Source of the DNA: Odoribacter sp.
GTDB taxonomy: Bacteria > Bacteroidota > Bacteroidia > Bacteroidales > Muribaculaceae
Direction: 5' to 3'
DNA length: 42,554 nucleotides
Assembly: GCA_023663145.1 (NCBI GenBank)
Contig: JAMPHZ010000022.1
Location: 1 to 42,554 of the forward strand
In this document: piece after piece, positions 8,072-17,616 of the stretch
How positions within the stretch are numbered: position 1 is the first letter of the stretch
How the letters are laid out: each line of letters begins with the position of its first letter
The notes under the pieces: generated by a model
Told to the model about the DNA's origin: nothing
Database searches by the model: none
The model's input: only the letters and a program-made list of their open reading frames with translations
Translations under genes and position numbers: made by a program

Positions 8072-8119
8072 GTTGTGAAAAATTTGGTAATTAATACGTA
8101 TTAAATTTGAATTGCGGTG

Positions 8120-8148
8120 CAAATTTACTAATAATTTTAATTATACAA
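8120..8148 (-). promoter_or_regulatory. probable promoter of the ferredoxin gene
   Basis: On the minus strand TTG (8146-8148) is followed by 18 nt and TAAATTTG (8120-8127), 48 bp before the ferredoxin ATG. The spacing is slightly short. Confidence 0.6.
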
Positions 8149-8167
8149 GTAAAAAATGCATTTATTT

Positions 8168-9106
8168 TTAGTGTTCAATCAAGAAGCGTTCTGCATCAAG
8201 AGCAGCCTTGCATCCGCTTCCGGCAGCTACAACTGCCTGTCGGTAAACAGGGTCACATACATCGCCTGCCGCAAATACACCTTCAACACTGGTCGCGGTG
8301 CCGGGAGCCAAGGTTTTGATAAATCCAGCTTCATCAAGGTCAAGCTGTCCCTTGAATAACTCGGTGCTCGGTGTGTGGCCTATGGCGAGGAAGAAACCGT
8401 CAATATTAATCTCGATTGTGTCTTCTTTGTCCGTACCTACATGTTGCACGAGAAGTGCACCGGTTACTACGTCAGTACCAAGAAGAGCTTTGGTATTGGT
8501 ATTAAATAAGATCTGAATCTTAGGGTTATCAAGAACTCTTTGTTGCATCACTTTCGATGCCCTTAGATAATCTTTCCGTACAATAAGGTATACTTTCTCG
8601 GCGAGCGTTGCCAAATATAAGGCTTCTTCGCATGCTGTATCACCTCCACCTACAACAGCTACGGTACGGTTGCGGTAGAAGAATCCATCGCATGTGGCAC
8701 ATGCTGATACGCCCATTCCACGGAATTTATCTTCATCCGGTAATCCAAGATAACGGGCAGAGGCTCCGGTCGCGACAATTACGGTTGCGGCTGATATTAC
8801 ATCTCCGTTGTCCAATTTAGCTACAAACGGGCGATGACTGAGGTCTATTTCAGTCACAAGGCCATTACGCAGATCTGCATCGAAGCGCTGTGCTTGTGAG
8901 CGAAGGTCCTCCATAAGTTTTGGCCCTGTCACTCCATCAGGATAGCCGGGAAAATTTTCAACATCTGTAGTTGTGAGAAGTTGTCCGCCGGGTGCCGGTC
9001 CTTCAATCACAATTGGCCGTAGTCCGGCACGTGCTGCATAAATAGCAGCCGTATAACCGGCCGGTCCGGATCCTATGATAAGGCATTTTGTCAGTATTTC
9101 TGCCAT
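8168..9106 (-). CDS. trxB: thioredoxin-disulfide reductase
   Basis: This flavoenzyme passes electrons from NADPH through FAD to thioredoxin. The 312-residue protein has the FAD-binding GSGPAG at 12-17, the redox-active pair Cys136 and Cys139 in CATCDG, the NADPH-binding GGGDTA at 153-158, and the C-terminal FAD motif GDVCDPVYRQ. Length and domain order are those of the low-molecular-weight bacterial type. It is the last gene of the DedA-rpe-ftsK-lolA-trxB run, 39 bp after lolA. No thioredoxin gene is adjacent. Confidence 0.97.
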   Translation of the reverse strand: MAEILTKCLIIGSGPAGYTAAIYAARAGLRPIVIEGPAPGGQLLTTTDVENFPGYPDGVTGPKLMEDLRSQAQRFDADLRNGLVTEIDLSHRPFVAKLDNGDVISAATVIVATGASARYLGLPDEDKFRGMGVSACATCDGFFYRNRTVAVVGGGDTACEEALYLATLAEKVYLIVRKDYLRASKVMQQRVLDNPKIQILFNTNTKALLGTDVVTGALLVQHVGTDKEDTIEINIDGFFLAIGHTPSTELFKGQLDLDEAGFIKTLAPGTATSVEGVFAAGDVCDPVYRQAVVAAGSGCKAALDAERFLIEH

Positions 9107-9145
9107 AGTTATGTAATATTTAGTCGGTGGTGGAATTAAGTTTAA

Positions 9146-9775
9146 TTATCTCAGGTCAACAATCTCTGCGGTCGGATACTTCTCCTTGTCAAAAATAAAC
9201 ACCGAAGGATTCTTAGTCTTGCCACGTGTGATCGATGTAATTGTTGCGGTAAGCGTGTGTCCATTGGAGAATGTCACCACTATCTTTGAAGGCATGTCAT
9301 TCGCCGGATTAATCGTTATCACAGCCTTACGTATAGTTGCCGTGGGTTCTTTTGCCACAAGCTCAATAGTCGGGGTTGTACTTTCAAGGCGGCGCGCTGT
9401 ATAAGCTTTCCTGTAAAAATTCAGAATGGCAAATGGGTTAATCTCGAGAAGTTCTTCCTGAGTAGGCTCGGTGATATTCAGCTCGCGGTTCCCTTTTATA
9501 TAGGTCCATTGAGTAGTACCGTCAAACCAGACTTTCATCTGCGGATAATCAAATACAAATCGCTCGCGGGATAGGGTCATATCCACTACATATGATCCCT
9601 GGGCGGCTGAGACCGTCGCTTTAATTACAAGTGATGGCGCATTGTTTACTGCATTCGCGCACTTTGATATAAGTTGCGCTGCAGTCTCAATTGCTTTCGA
9701 TTGCAGTGAGAATGCAATTAGCAGTGCAGTAAGTAATGCTATGCGTTTGATGATATGTGGATCTTTTTGTTTCAT
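9146..9775 (-). CDS. LolA-like outer-membrane lipoprotein carrier protein
   Basis: The 209-residue protein has an N-terminal signal sequence (hydrophobic core ALLTALLIAFSL, residues about 14-25) and a body of the LolA/DUF4292-like incomplete beta-barrel type, with the strand signatures FVFDYPQMKVWFDGTTQWTY and TEPTQEELLEINPFAIL. LolA proteins carry lipoproteins across the periplasm from LolCDE to the outer membrane. The link between ftsK and trxB genes recurs in Bacteroidales, which supports the assignment. It lies 37 bp after ftsK, in the same orientation. Confidence 0.85.
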   Translation of the reverse strand: MKQKDPHIIKRIALLTALLIAFSLQSKAIETAAQLISKCANAVNNAPSLVIKATVSAAQGSYVVDMTLSRERFVFDYPQMKVWFDGTTQWTYIKGNRELNITEPTQEELLEINPFAILNFYRKAYTARRLESTTPTIELVAKEPTATIRKAVITINPANDMPSKIVVTFSNGHTLTATITSITRGKTKNPSVFIFDKEKYPTAEIVDLR

Positions 9776-9812
9776 TTTGGCTAAATAAACGTCTCAAGTG
9801 TTATAAAAGTTG

Positions 9813-12350
9813 TCAGAGAGACCTTAACATTGCCTCAAGGGCTACGGAATCAACGAGCACAGCGCGTGGTTTCTGTCCGTCGGCAGCTCCAACTATACCT
9901 GCTGCCTCAAGCTGATCCATAATTTTACCGGCTTTGTTGTATCCAATACTGAAGCGTCGTTGGAGAGAAGATGTGGATGCTGTGGGATTCTGTACTACGA
10001 AGCGTGCACAGTCATCAAACAACTCATCTCTTTTACTGAGGTCTACAGCGCCTGGAATTGAAGACTTGTCATTTTCGGGTTCAGGAAGAAGGTATGCATC
10101 CGGGTATGCAGTCTGGCGACTGATGAAATCGGCAAGGGCTTCTACCTCCGGAGTGTCAATAAATGCACATTGCACACGCTCCATCATCGAATTATGAGAG
10201 AATAACATGTCACCGCGCCCTATCAGCCGCTGAGCGCCGGTGCAATCAAGAATGGTTTTTGAGTCCACGCCTTGAGCTACCCTGAACGCTATTCGAGCCG
10301 GAAAATTGGCTTTTATCATACCTGTGATGACATCAGTTGACGGACGTTGCGTAGCTATAATCATATGCATACCGACGGCACGCGCTTTTTGAGCTATACG
10401 CGCGATATGTGTGGAGATATCTTTCCCTGCAACCATTATTAGATCGGCAAACTCATCAACAATTATTACCATGTATGGCATGAAGCGATGTCCTTTCTCA
10501 GGATTGAGTACGCGGCGGGTAAACTTATCGTTGTACTCTACAATATTGCGGACTCCGGCTTTCTTGAGCAAGTCATAACGGTTATCCATTTCCACGCATA
10601 GCGCACTAAGGGTGGAGAGAGCCTTGGAAGGTTCTGTTATCACAGGTTCTTCTTCATCAGGTAACTTGGCCAGGTAATGTTTCTCAATTCGAGCATAAAG
10701 GCTGAATTCGACCATTTTAGGATCTATAAGCACAAATTTCAGTTCACCGGGGTGCTTTTTGTAGAGTAACGAAGCTATGATACAATTTAGCCCGACTGAT
10801 TTTCCTTGACCTGTAGCGCCTGCTACCAGTAGGTGCGGCATTTTGGCAAGGTCAGTGATGAATATTTTATTACTGATGGTCGCTCCCAACGCCATTGGAA
10901 GTTCCATGCGGCATTCTCTGAACTCGCGGGAGTTAATCACGCTACGCATTGATACGATCTGCGGATTGCGATTCGGGACTTCAATGCCAACCGTGCCTTT
11001 CCCTCGTATCGGTGCGATGATACGTATTCCAAGAGCTTCAAGACTGCGCGCGATGTCATCCTCAAGGCGCCTGATCTGCGAAATTCTCACCCCATCGGCA
11101 GGGACAATCTCATACAAAGTGACTGTGGGGCCGATCGTAGCCTCAATTCGTGCGATACCGATACCATAGTCAAGCAGAGTCTTGGTGATCAGATTTTTGT
11201 TCTCTTCTTGCTCCTGAGTGCTGTAAGTATTGTCGACCGGCCGGTCGATCAGAAGATCAATTGTCGGGAATGTATAATGGCTGAGTTCGTCACGTATGCT
11301 GAAAGGAGCTATCAGGTTCTCTCCTGAAGATGGGGCGGAACTGTCTGTATCGGGTAATGGATTTATGGTGAATTCCGGTTCGCCTATAGCCTTAGGCGAG
11401 GCTGAGGTGGTGGCGGGGGTATCATCAATTGTGAATCCTATTGACTGTGGTAATGATTCTGAGTCAACACCGGCTTTGGCATTAACTGAATCGACTGGCT
11501 GCACTGATGTATTGTTGCTCTGTGCAGAAACCTTTTCTGACGTCTGCTCGGACGGAACATCGGCGATATCGGTAATTGGCCGGCGGGCTTGGGCGGCAGC
11601 CTCACTCATTGTGCGCCTTGCCTTGGCTACATGTCCACTTATGTTAAGGTAGAATGATCTCAACTGGTTGAGATACATCACGATCAATAGCGATGCCAAA
11701 GTAAGGCTTATAATGTAGGCTCCGATAACACCGCCCATTGTGCATAACCATTGATTTACATATCGGCCATGATTACCACCCCAATGAAATGCTGTTTCAG
11801 CATTATATGTAAATAATCCCAATATTATAGATAGAGAGATGGCAGTAAACAGGCACTTGAACGTGAATGCCCAGAATCGGCATCTCATAATGCCGAATAG
11901 AGACAAAGCAAGCACTCCTATATATATTACAGTTACAAATGAACCTATGCCAAGGCCATCGACCATCAAGGCGTGTGACATGTATGCCCCGATAGGCCCT
12001 CCAAGATTCTCGACAGTTTGTCCACTTTCCACGATCTGAACGGGATTGCTGCCTTCGACTACGCTCTGATCAGCGACACCAGTCTTTAGAAAACTTATAG
12101 TCACGATTAGAATCGTTATTGAAATAGCCGTAAGAATAACCCCGAGGGCAAGGCGTGTTCGTTTGGCTGTGCAGAATGCAACAATCGGGTTAATTGAGGT
12201 CGTCTCCCCCTGCCCTTTTCTGGGTGGGCGCTGTGACGGTTGTGGCTTAGCCTTAGGGCGCGTTGTTTTAGTACGGTGGCGAATGGCCTCCGCATTATTG
12301 ATAGATCCGAGGCTGTCTGTGGTTATGTCAATCTGATTAGTTGAATCCAT
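9813..12350 (-). CDS. ftsK: FtsK/SpoIIIE-family DNA translocase
   Basis: FtsK pumps chromosomal DNA through the closing septum and helps resolve dimers. The 845-residue protein has a basic N-terminus, four or five membrane helices (about residues 65-230), a variable Ser/Thr/Pro-rich linker (about 240-350), the RecA-like motor with Walker A GATGQGKS near residue 510 and Walker B-like YMVIIVDEFADL, and a C-terminal gamma winged helix (about 765-845: DELFDDCARFVV, LQRRFSIGYNKAGKIMDQLE). It is shorter than E. coli FtsK because of the short linker. It lies 34 bp after rpe and 37 bp before lolA, consistent with one operon. Confidence 0.97.
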   Translation of the reverse strand: MDSTNQIDITTDSLGSINNAEAIRHRTKTTRPKAKPQPSQRPPRKGQGETTSINPIVAFCTAKRTRLALGVILTAISITILIVTISFLKTGVADQSVVEGSNPVQIVESGQTVENLGGPIGAYMSHALMVDGLGIGSFVTVIYIGVLALSLFGIMRCRFWAFTFKCLFTAISLSIILGLFTYNAETAFHWGGNHGRYVNQWLCTMGGVIGAYIISLTLASLLIVMYLNQLRSFYLNISGHVAKARRTMSEAAAQARRPITDIADVPSEQTSEKVSAQSNNTSVQPVDSVNAKAGVDSESLPQSIGFTIDDTPATTSASPKAIGEPEFTINPLPDTDSSAPSSGENLIAPFSIRDELSHYTFPTIDLLIDRPVDNTYSTQEQEENKNLITKTLLDYGIGIARIEATIGPTVTLYEIVPADGVRISQIRRLEDDIARSLEALGIRIIAPIRGKGTVGIEVPNRNPQIVSMRSVINSREFRECRMELPMALGATISNKIFITDLAKMPHLLVAGATGQGKSVGLNCIIASLLYKKHPGELKFVLIDPKMVEFSLYARIEKHYLAKLPDEEEPVITEPSKALSTLSALCVEMDNRYDLLKKAGVRNIVEYNDKFTRRVLNPEKGHRFMPYMVIIVDEFADLIMVAGKDISTHIARIAQKARAVGMHMIIATQRPSTDVITGMIKANFPARIAFRVAQGVDSKTILDCTGAQRLIGRGDMLFSHNSMMERVQCAFIDTPEVEALADFISRQTAYPDAYLLPEPENDKSSIPGAVDLSKRDELFDDCARFVVQNPTASTSSLQRRFSIGYNKAGKIMDQLEAAGIVGAADGQKPRAVLVDSVALEAMLRSL

Positions 12351-12384
12351 AAAATGATTGGTTTAGAGGAGAGTGGTCGAATTT

Positions 12385-13029
12385 TTAAAGAGCGGCCATA
12401 GACGCTATGACTGCCAATGGATCTGACGCTCCAAATATAGAACTGCCTGCGACAAGCACATCTACGCCCTCCTTCGCAAGGAGGGGAGCATTTTCAAGGT
12501 TTACGCCTCCGTCAACCTCAATAAGAGCCTTGGATCCGCTAATCCGGATTAGTTCACGCAGTTTCTTTACTTTGCTATAAGTGTTGTCAATAAACTTTTG
12601 ACCACCGAAGCCTGGATTTACGCTCATAAGAAGCACCATGTCAAGTTCTGCTATGACATCTTCGAGCATGAAAACGGGTGTTGACGGATTTAAGGTTACA
12701 GCAGCTTTCATGCCGGCAGCTTTTATTGCTGAAATTGTACGGTCAAGATGCACACAAGCTTCCTGATGGATATTCATGATAGTAGCGCCACAATCGCGCA
12801 CACGGTTCACATAGTCCTGCGGATTTATGATCATCAGATGCACGTCAAGGGGTTTGTCCGTTACCTTGGATACTGCTTCAATGACTGGAAAGCCGAAGGA
12901 AATATTTGGTACGAACACGCCGTCCATGACATCGCAATGGAGCATCCCGGCGGCTGAATTGTTGCACATCTCAACATCGCGGCCAAGATTAATAAATGAA
13001 GCGGAAAGAAGTGATGGCGAGACTATCAT
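12385..13029 (-). CDS. rpe: ribulose-phosphate 3-epimerase
   Basis: Rpe interconverts D-ribulose 5-phosphate and D-xylulose 5-phosphate in the pentose phosphate pathway. The 214-residue TIM barrel carries all family marks: SPSLLSASF at the N-terminus, the metal-ligand motif LHCDVMDGVFVPN, DVHLMI, the mobile-loop VNPGFGGQKFI, and EVDGGVNLENA with the second catalytic Asp. It starts only 2 bp after the DedA stop and runs into ftsK, so it is expressed from the DedA promoter. Confidence 0.97.
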   Translation of the reverse strand: MIVSPSLLSASFINLGRDVEMCNNSAAGMLHCDVMDGVFVPNISFGFPVIEAVSKVTDKPLDVHLMIINPQDYVNRVRDCGATIMNIHQEACVHLDRTISAIKAAGMKAAVTLNPSTPVFMLEDVIAELDMVLLMSVNPGFGGQKFIDNTYSKVKKLRELIRISGSKALIEVDGGVNLENAPLLAKEGVDVLVAGSSIFGASDPLAVIASMAAL

Positions 13030-13031
13030 AA

Positions 13032-13709
13032 TCAGTTGTTTTTCTTATTTTTTGGAGGAAATAGCAGCCGCCATGCAATAAAAGCCACGCAGATCACACC
13101 TATACCAAGGCCTATATATGTAAGATAAGTGTTATACTCCTCAACTTTTGCAAAAAGTTGGTCAATAGGAACTGCTTTGCCAAGCCACCATCCCAAAGCA
13201 GCAAGGACTCCGTTCCATACACATGCTCCAAGAGCGGTGAAGATCACGAAAATACCGACATTCATTTTTGCCAGACCAGCCGGTATTGAGATTAACTGGC
13301 GTACCGCAGGAATTAATCGCCCGATAAAAGTTGACACTGCTCCATGTCGGTCAAAATATAATTCGGCTTTCTGAACCTTTTCTTCATTTATAAGACAAGC
13401 ATGACCGAATCGAGAGTTCGCAAATCGGTATACAAGCGGTCGACCGATCCAAAGAGAAAGATAGTAATTGATTAATGCACCGACTACAGCTCCGGCTGTG
13501 GCTACGGCCACAATGCCGAAAACATTCATGTCGTCGCGTGTGACAGCAAGGTATGCAGCCGGAGGCACAACTACTTCTGACGGGAACGGCACAAAGGAGC
13601 TTTCTATAACCATAAATATGAATACAAACCAATAGTTGGCATTCTCAACGAACCACTGGAAAAAACCGGCGGCATCGAATAAGGCGAGTGGAATAAAGGT
13701 GTCAATCAT
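13032..13709 (-). CDS. DedA/SNARE-associated-family membrane protein
   Basis: The product (225 residues from the ATG at 13709) is a DedA-family polytopic inner-membrane protein. Signature segments are the re-entrant ESSFVPFPSEVVVPPAAYLA and the GRLIPAVRQLISIPAGLAKM motif with the conserved arginines. Members act as lipid-carrier flippases, including undecaprenyl phosphate recycling, and in envelope stress tolerance; the exact substrate here is unknown. A start at 13775 is excluded because the promoter -7 box (13731-13738) lies inside that extension. It is the first gene of an operon ending in trxB and diverges from the YitT gene. Confidence 0.9.
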   Translation of the reverse strand: MIDTFIPLALFDAAGFFQWFVENANYWFVFIFMVIESSFVPFPSEVVVPPAAYLAVTRDDMNVFGIVAVATAGAVVGALINYYLSLWIGRPLVYRFANSRFGHACLINEEKVQKAELYFDRHGAVSTFIGRLIPAVRQLISIPAGLAKMNVGIFVIFTALGACVWNGVLAALGWWLGKAVPIDQLFAKVEEYNTYLTYIGLGIGVICVAFIAWRLLFPPKNKKNN

Positions 13710-13730
13710 TACATTTTTCTTATTGTAATG

Positions 13731-13738
13731 CAAAGTTA
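13731..13738 (-). promoter_or_regulatory. promoter -7 box of the DedA-rpe-ftsK-lolA-trxB operon
   Basis: TAACTTTG on the minus strand, 21 bp upstream of the DedA ATG. The nearest TTG upstream is 22 nt away, slightly long, so the -33 element is weak. Confidence 0.55.
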
Positions 13739-13843
13739 GCATAAATTGTTGATAAATCTTCAAGGCATAGTTCATCTTTTGTCCAAAAAGTTATCGTCGT
13801 AGTGGATTAATGTGCGGTGTTAATGTTTTTCCTAAGTGGTTTA

Positions 13844-13875
13844 TTGGATTTATTGGAATTTTGTCACTAAATTTG
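13844..13875 (+). promoter_or_regulatory. promoter of the yitT-like/cdsA operon
   Basis: TTG (13844-13846) is followed by 21 nt and TAAATTTG (13868-13875), 23 bp before the YitT ATG. The box excludes the longer reading frame that begins at 13836. Confidence 0.6.
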
Positions 13876-13898
13876 CACCCAAGAAATTTAATCAAAAA

Positions 13899-14828
13899 AT
13901 GCCAATCAACGGAATCAAAATTTGGCGCAACGCCAGGGATTACATTTTTATTACCTTAGGTGTCTCTATTTATGCCTTTGGGTTTGCATCGTTCATCTTA
14001 CCTCACGATGTGGTGATTGGCGGTTTAGCCGGCTTGAGTACCATACTTTATTTCACGCTTGGCATTCCTATCGCAGTAGGCAACTATGCCTGCAATCTGA
14101 TTTTGCTTGCCATAGCGTATAAAATTGTAGGCAAGCAATTTGTGTTCGGAACTATTTTCGGCGCTACAATGATTTCGGTTATGATGGGTATAGCGATTCC
14201 GTTATGTAAGGATATATTCACCCTTGACCCGTTTCTAAGCTGTGTGATAGGTGGCATACTTGCCGGAACCGGCATTGGCATAGCTTTTGTGCATAATGGA
14301 AGCACCGGCGGGACTGATATTGTCGCTGCTATGGTTTCAAAATACACTAATGTAACGGTGGGGCGTACGATGATCTACACCGATATGTGTATTATATCCT
14401 CCTCTTTTTTCCTTTTCCACAAGATTGACACAGTGGTATACGGCTTTATAGTGCTCTTTATGAGTTCATATATGGCAGACCTTATGATCAATTCCAATCG
14501 CCAGGCAATCCAGTTCACTATTTTTTCAGAAAAATGGCAGCAGATAGCGACAGCCGTAAATAATCAAGCTAAACGCGGTTGTACCGTTTTAACCGGCATG
14601 GGATGGTATAGCAAACGTGAGGTCAAAGTGCTGTTGGTCATGTGCCGCAAAATTGAGGCTGTAACCATATTCCGCATAATAAAGTCTATTGATAAAGACG
14701 CATTCATCACTCAAGCCAACGTAAATGGTGTATATGGCAAGGGGTTTGACGAGATGAAAGTGAGAATGAAAGAAACCCCGATTCCGGCCAAACAGGCTGA
14801 ATCAATATCCGTATCTAACGATGAATAA
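13899..14828 (+). CDS. YitT-family membrane protein (DUF161/DUF2179)
   Basis: The product is 309 residues from the ATG at 13899. It has about five to six membrane helices with the YitT hallmark repeats (FASFILPHDVVIGGLAGLST; GIAFVHNGSTGGTDIVA), then a C-terminal soluble DUF2179 domain (about 215-300; VLTGMGWYSKREVKVLLVMC, TQANVNGVYGKGFD). The C-terminal domain resembles ACT/PII-like sensor folds. Family function is not established; transport or sensing at the inner membrane is suspected. Its last 8 nt overlap the start of cdsA, suggesting translational coupling. Confidence 0.92.
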   Translation: MPINGIKIWRNARDYIFITLGVSIYAFGFASFILPHDVVIGGLAGLSTILYFTLGIPIAVGNYACNLILLAIAYKIVGKQFVFGTIFGATMISVMMGIAIPLCKDIFTLDPFLSCVIGGILAGTGIGIAFVHNGSTGGTDIVAAMVSKYTNVTVGRTMIYTDMCIISSSFFLFHKIDTVVYGFIVLFMSSYMADLMINSNRQAIQFTIFSEKWQQIATAVNNQAKRGCTVLTGMGWYSKREVKVLLVMCRKIEAVTIFRIIKSIDKDAFITQANVNGVYGKGFDEMKVRMKETPIPAKQAESISVSNDE

Positions 14829-15645
14829 TATGCTTTTAAGATCACTGTCAGGTGCTTTATATGTAGCATTGATAGTGGTATGCACGATTCTTGGGCATAC
14901 AACTTTTACTATACTCATGACAATTATGGCTATTCTTGCAGTGTCAGAACTTGAACGTCTTCTTTCGCTCAAGGCCAAGATGCCTATGCCAGTGCGTGTA
15001 ACCGATGCCGTCTTCGTCGGATTATTCATGGCCACATTCATATATGATAGATTATTGGGGGCGGCTATTATCCTCCCGTTACTATATTTCTTGTTACGTA
15101 TCACAATATCTGTAGTAGGCAAGGGACAATCACAGATCAGAAATCTCGGACATTCATTCATGTCTATGGTATATATATTGGGGCCTTTCACATGTCTTGT
15201 GCTGATGAGTTGGTTCATGGAAGACAAGGAGCATGATATCAACGACAGGCTTTTTTTATTGATGACTTTCATAATGATCTGGATTAATGATACCGGAGCA
15301 TATCTCACGGGGCGCGCATTCGGAAGACACAAACTCTGCGAGCGACTCTCCCCCAAGAAGACTATGGAGGGATTCTTCGGAGGCCTTTTGTTTACCATTA
15401 TTTTTGGCGCTGTCGCAGGTTGGTATCTGAAGCAGCATTCCGACTTCATGCTGCTTTGCGCGATTTATGGCGCTGTGGTAGGTGTCGTGGGTACAATCGG
15501 AGATCTTTTTGAATCACAGATAAAACGCACGCTCGGCGTAAAAGATTCAGGAAATATTATCCCGGGACACGGTGGTATTCTTGACCGGATAGACTCATTG
15601 CTGTTGGTTGCTCCGGTTGCGTTAATTTTCCTGATTTTTACATAG
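14821..15645 (+). CDS. cdsA: phosphatidate cytidylyltransferase
   Basis: CdsA makes CDP-diacylglycerol from phosphatidic acid and CTP, the precursor of the membrane phospholipids. The 274-residue protein has about seven hydrophobic helices and the family signature near its C-terminus: GDLFESQIKRTLGVKDSG followed by PGHGGILDRIDS, with the catalytic Asp residues. The NDTGAYLTGRAFGRHKL segment with SPKKTMEGFFGG is also diagnostic. It overlaps the YitT gene by 8 nt and has no promoter of its own. Confidence 0.97.
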   Translation: MNNMLLRSLSGALYVALIVVCTILGHTTFTILMTIMAILAVSELERLLSLKAKMPMPVRVTDAVFVGLFMATFIYDRLLGAAIILPLLYFLLRITISVVGKGQSQIRNLGHSFMSMVYILGPFTCLVLMSWFMEDKEHDINDRLFLLMTFIMIWINDTGAYLTGRAFGRHKLCERLSPKKTMEGFFGGLLFTIIFGAVAGWYLKQHSDFMLLCAIYGAVVGVVGTIGDLFESQIKRTLGVKDSGNIIPGHGGILDRIDSLLLVAPVALIFLIFT

Positions 15646-15699
15646 GCATCAGCCATCCTTGTTTTGAATTTATTCACATATCTATAACATCCAACATCC

Positions 15700-17499
15700 A
15701 TGAAAAACATCCTACCCGCCATCGCAACTATTGCACTTGTCGCAAATGGTGCTTCGGCTCAATATCTTAGAGTAAATCATGCCGGCTATTTAGAAAATGA
15801 CATCAAAGCCGCCGTATACATGGGAGAAACTGATCCGTCGGCAATGACATTTGTATTGTCATCCCCACAGGGTGGAGAGGTCAAGATTGATAGTGTTGTT
15901 AAAACTCAAGCATGGGAGCCTCATTCTCATTCGGCCCGTATATACTTCAGTTCAGCCACAACTCCGGGTACTTACACACTTGATGCCCGTGTGGATGGCA
16001 AGGTGGTTCAGGTTGCCAAATTTTATATCGGCGATGATGCATACAGCCGTCATGCGCTCAACGAGTTGCCACTTGTATATCTGAGACAGCAGCGTTGTGG
16101 CTTCAATCCAACCCATAATGAAGAATGCCATAAGCACGACGGCATTCTTGTATTAGCCGGAGACAGAACCGGTGAACATGTAGATGTAGCCGGTGGATGG
16201 CATGATGCAAGTGATTATCTGCAATATCTGACAACATCGGCCAATACTGTGTATCAGATGCTTTTTGCCTACCGTGAGAATCCCGGTATTTGGGCCGACA
16301 GCTACGATGCCACAGGCCGGGCAGGTGCAAACGGTATTCCGGATATTCTTGACGAGGCTCGATGGGGACTTGAATGGATGATTAAGATGAATCCCAATGA
16401 TTCACTGTTTCTCAATCAGATAGCTGATGACAGGGATCATCGTTATGCCGGGACACCTGCAGGTGATAACGTAGACTATGGCTGGGGACAAGGTGGTGCC
16501 CGCCCTGTATACCCTTGTATAGGTCATCCTGCCGGCCTTGACAAGTATAAAAACGAGAGTTGGGGTCTCGCTTCGTCTGTCGGCAAATTCGCATCGTCAT
16601 TTGGACTCGGCAGTGAAATATTCGCAGACATAGATTCAATATTCGCCAATGAACTTGCCCGCAGATCTGAAGTCGCATATAAAGTTGCAGAAGCTAATCC
16701 CGGAGCCTGTCAGACATGTTCTACAGTATCCCCTTACTATTACGAAGAGGATAACTGGGGTGATGACATGGAACTTGCCGCAATGGCACTTTATCGCCTG
16801 ACAGGTGACAAACGTTATATTACCGAGGCCGCAAATTATGGTCGCCTTGAACCTGTGACACCCTGGATGGGCGCAGATTCGGCGCGCCATTATCAATGGT
16901 ATCCGTTTGTAAACCTCGGTCATGCTGAACTTGCACGCCTGCAAGGACGTGTAGGGAATGAATTCACGCGAAACATGCGCAGCGGATTGGCCCGTGTAGC
17001 AGACCGTGCGTCGGATAATGCCTTCAAGGTCGGTATTCCTTTTATATGGTGCTCCAACAACCTCGCGGTCGCTCTTGTCACCCAGGCCATGCTTTACCGC
17101 GAAGCTACCGGCGACAATCAGTTCCGTGAACTCGAAACATCGGCTCGTGATTGGCTCTTTGGTGTAAACCCATGGGGACAGACCATGATCATTCTGCCGG
17201 AAGGGATGGTTGAATCATCTCCCCGTGATCCTCACTCAGCAATGTCAAACATGAGCATCGGCAATCATCCTGGCCGTGACTTTCTTGTTGGAGGCCTCGT
17301 TGACGGTCCGGTGTATACAACAATCTTTGACTCGTTGTGGGGTGTGAACTTACGTAACGAAGACCGTTTCGAGATGCTGCAGAATTCAACTGTAGTATAT
17401 CACGACGACTACAGTGACTATTCGACCAATGAGCCAACAATGGATGGCACGGCATCACTTACCTTCATGTTGGGTCGCCTTTGTTCTGCCGCTAAATAA
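15700..17499 (+). CDS. secreted glycoside hydrolase family 9 enzyme (cellulase-like)
   Basis: The 599-residue protein has a signal peptide (MKNILPAIATIALVANGASA), an N-terminal CelD-type immunoglobulin-like domain (about 21-110, opening YLRVNHAGYLENDIKAAVY), and an (alpha/alpha)6 GH9 catalytic domain. Catalytic Asp169 and Asp172 lie in GGWHDASDY, and the acid Glu578 lies in STNEPTMDGTASL near the C-terminus. GNHPGRDF supplies the conserved substrate-binding segment. GH9 enzymes act on beta-1,4-glucans or related glycans by inversion; endo or exo mode and substrate are not certain. There is no lipobox and no SusC/SusD neighbour. It stands alone between cdsA and a phosphohexomutase and ends in a clear terminator. 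Confidence 0.92.
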   Translation: MKNILPAIATIALVANGASAQYLRVNHAGYLENDIKAAVYMGETDPSAMTFVLSSPQGGEVKIDSVVKTQAWEPHSHSARIYFSSATTPGTYTLDARVDGKVVQVAKFYIGDDAYSRHALNELPLVYLRQQRCGFNPTHNEECHKHDGILVLAGDRTGEHVDVAGGWHDASDYLQYLTTSANTVYQMLFAYRENPGIWADSYDATGRAGANGIPDILDEARWGLEWMIKMNPNDSLFLNQIADDRDHRYAGTPAGDNVDYGWGQGGARPVYPCIGHPAGLDKYKNESWGLASSVGKFASSFGLGSEIFADIDSIFANELARRSEVAYKVAEANPGACQTCSTVSPYYYEEDNWGDDMELAAMALYRLTGDKRYITEAANYGRLEPVTPWMGADSARHYQWYPFVNLGHAELARLQGRVGNEFTRNMRSGLARVADRASDNAFKVGIPFIWCSNNLAVALVTQAMLYREATGDNQFRELETSARDWLFGVNPWGQTMIILPEGMVESSPRDPHSAMSNMSIGNHPGRDFLVGGLVDGPVYTTIFDSLWGVNLRNEDRFEMLQNSTVVYHDDYSDYSTNEPTMDGTASLTFMLGRLCSAAK

Positions 17500-17518
17500 G
17501 ATAAAATTATAAAAAATG

Positions 17519-17553
17519 CGCCTGCCGGAGAAAACTTTTGCTCACGGCAGGCG
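17519..17553 (+). terminator. terminator after the GH9 gene
   Basis: A perfect 9-bp inverted repeat CGCCTGCCG (17519-17527) / CGGCAGGCG (17545-17553), with a 17-nt loop, follows the GH9 stop by 19 bp and precedes a T/A-rich stretch. Confidence 0.7.
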
Positions 17554-17573
17554 TATATCTTATATTATTTTAC

Positions 17574-17581
17574 TATCTTTG
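17574..17581 (+). promoter_or_regulatory. promoter -7 box of the phosphohexomutase gene
   Basis: TATCTTTG, 35 bp before the ATG at 17617 and just after the GH9 terminator. No TTTG lies at the right distance upstream, so only the -7 element is supported. Confidence 0.5.
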
Positions 17582-17616
17582 CAAATAGAATTAACACTTT
17601 AATCCTCATAACTAAC

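Noticed and set aside
14802..15449. 215-codon open frame antisense to cdsA
   Set aside because: It lies fully opposite a well-supported membrane enzyme, has no family signature and no promoter. It is a shadow of the real frame.
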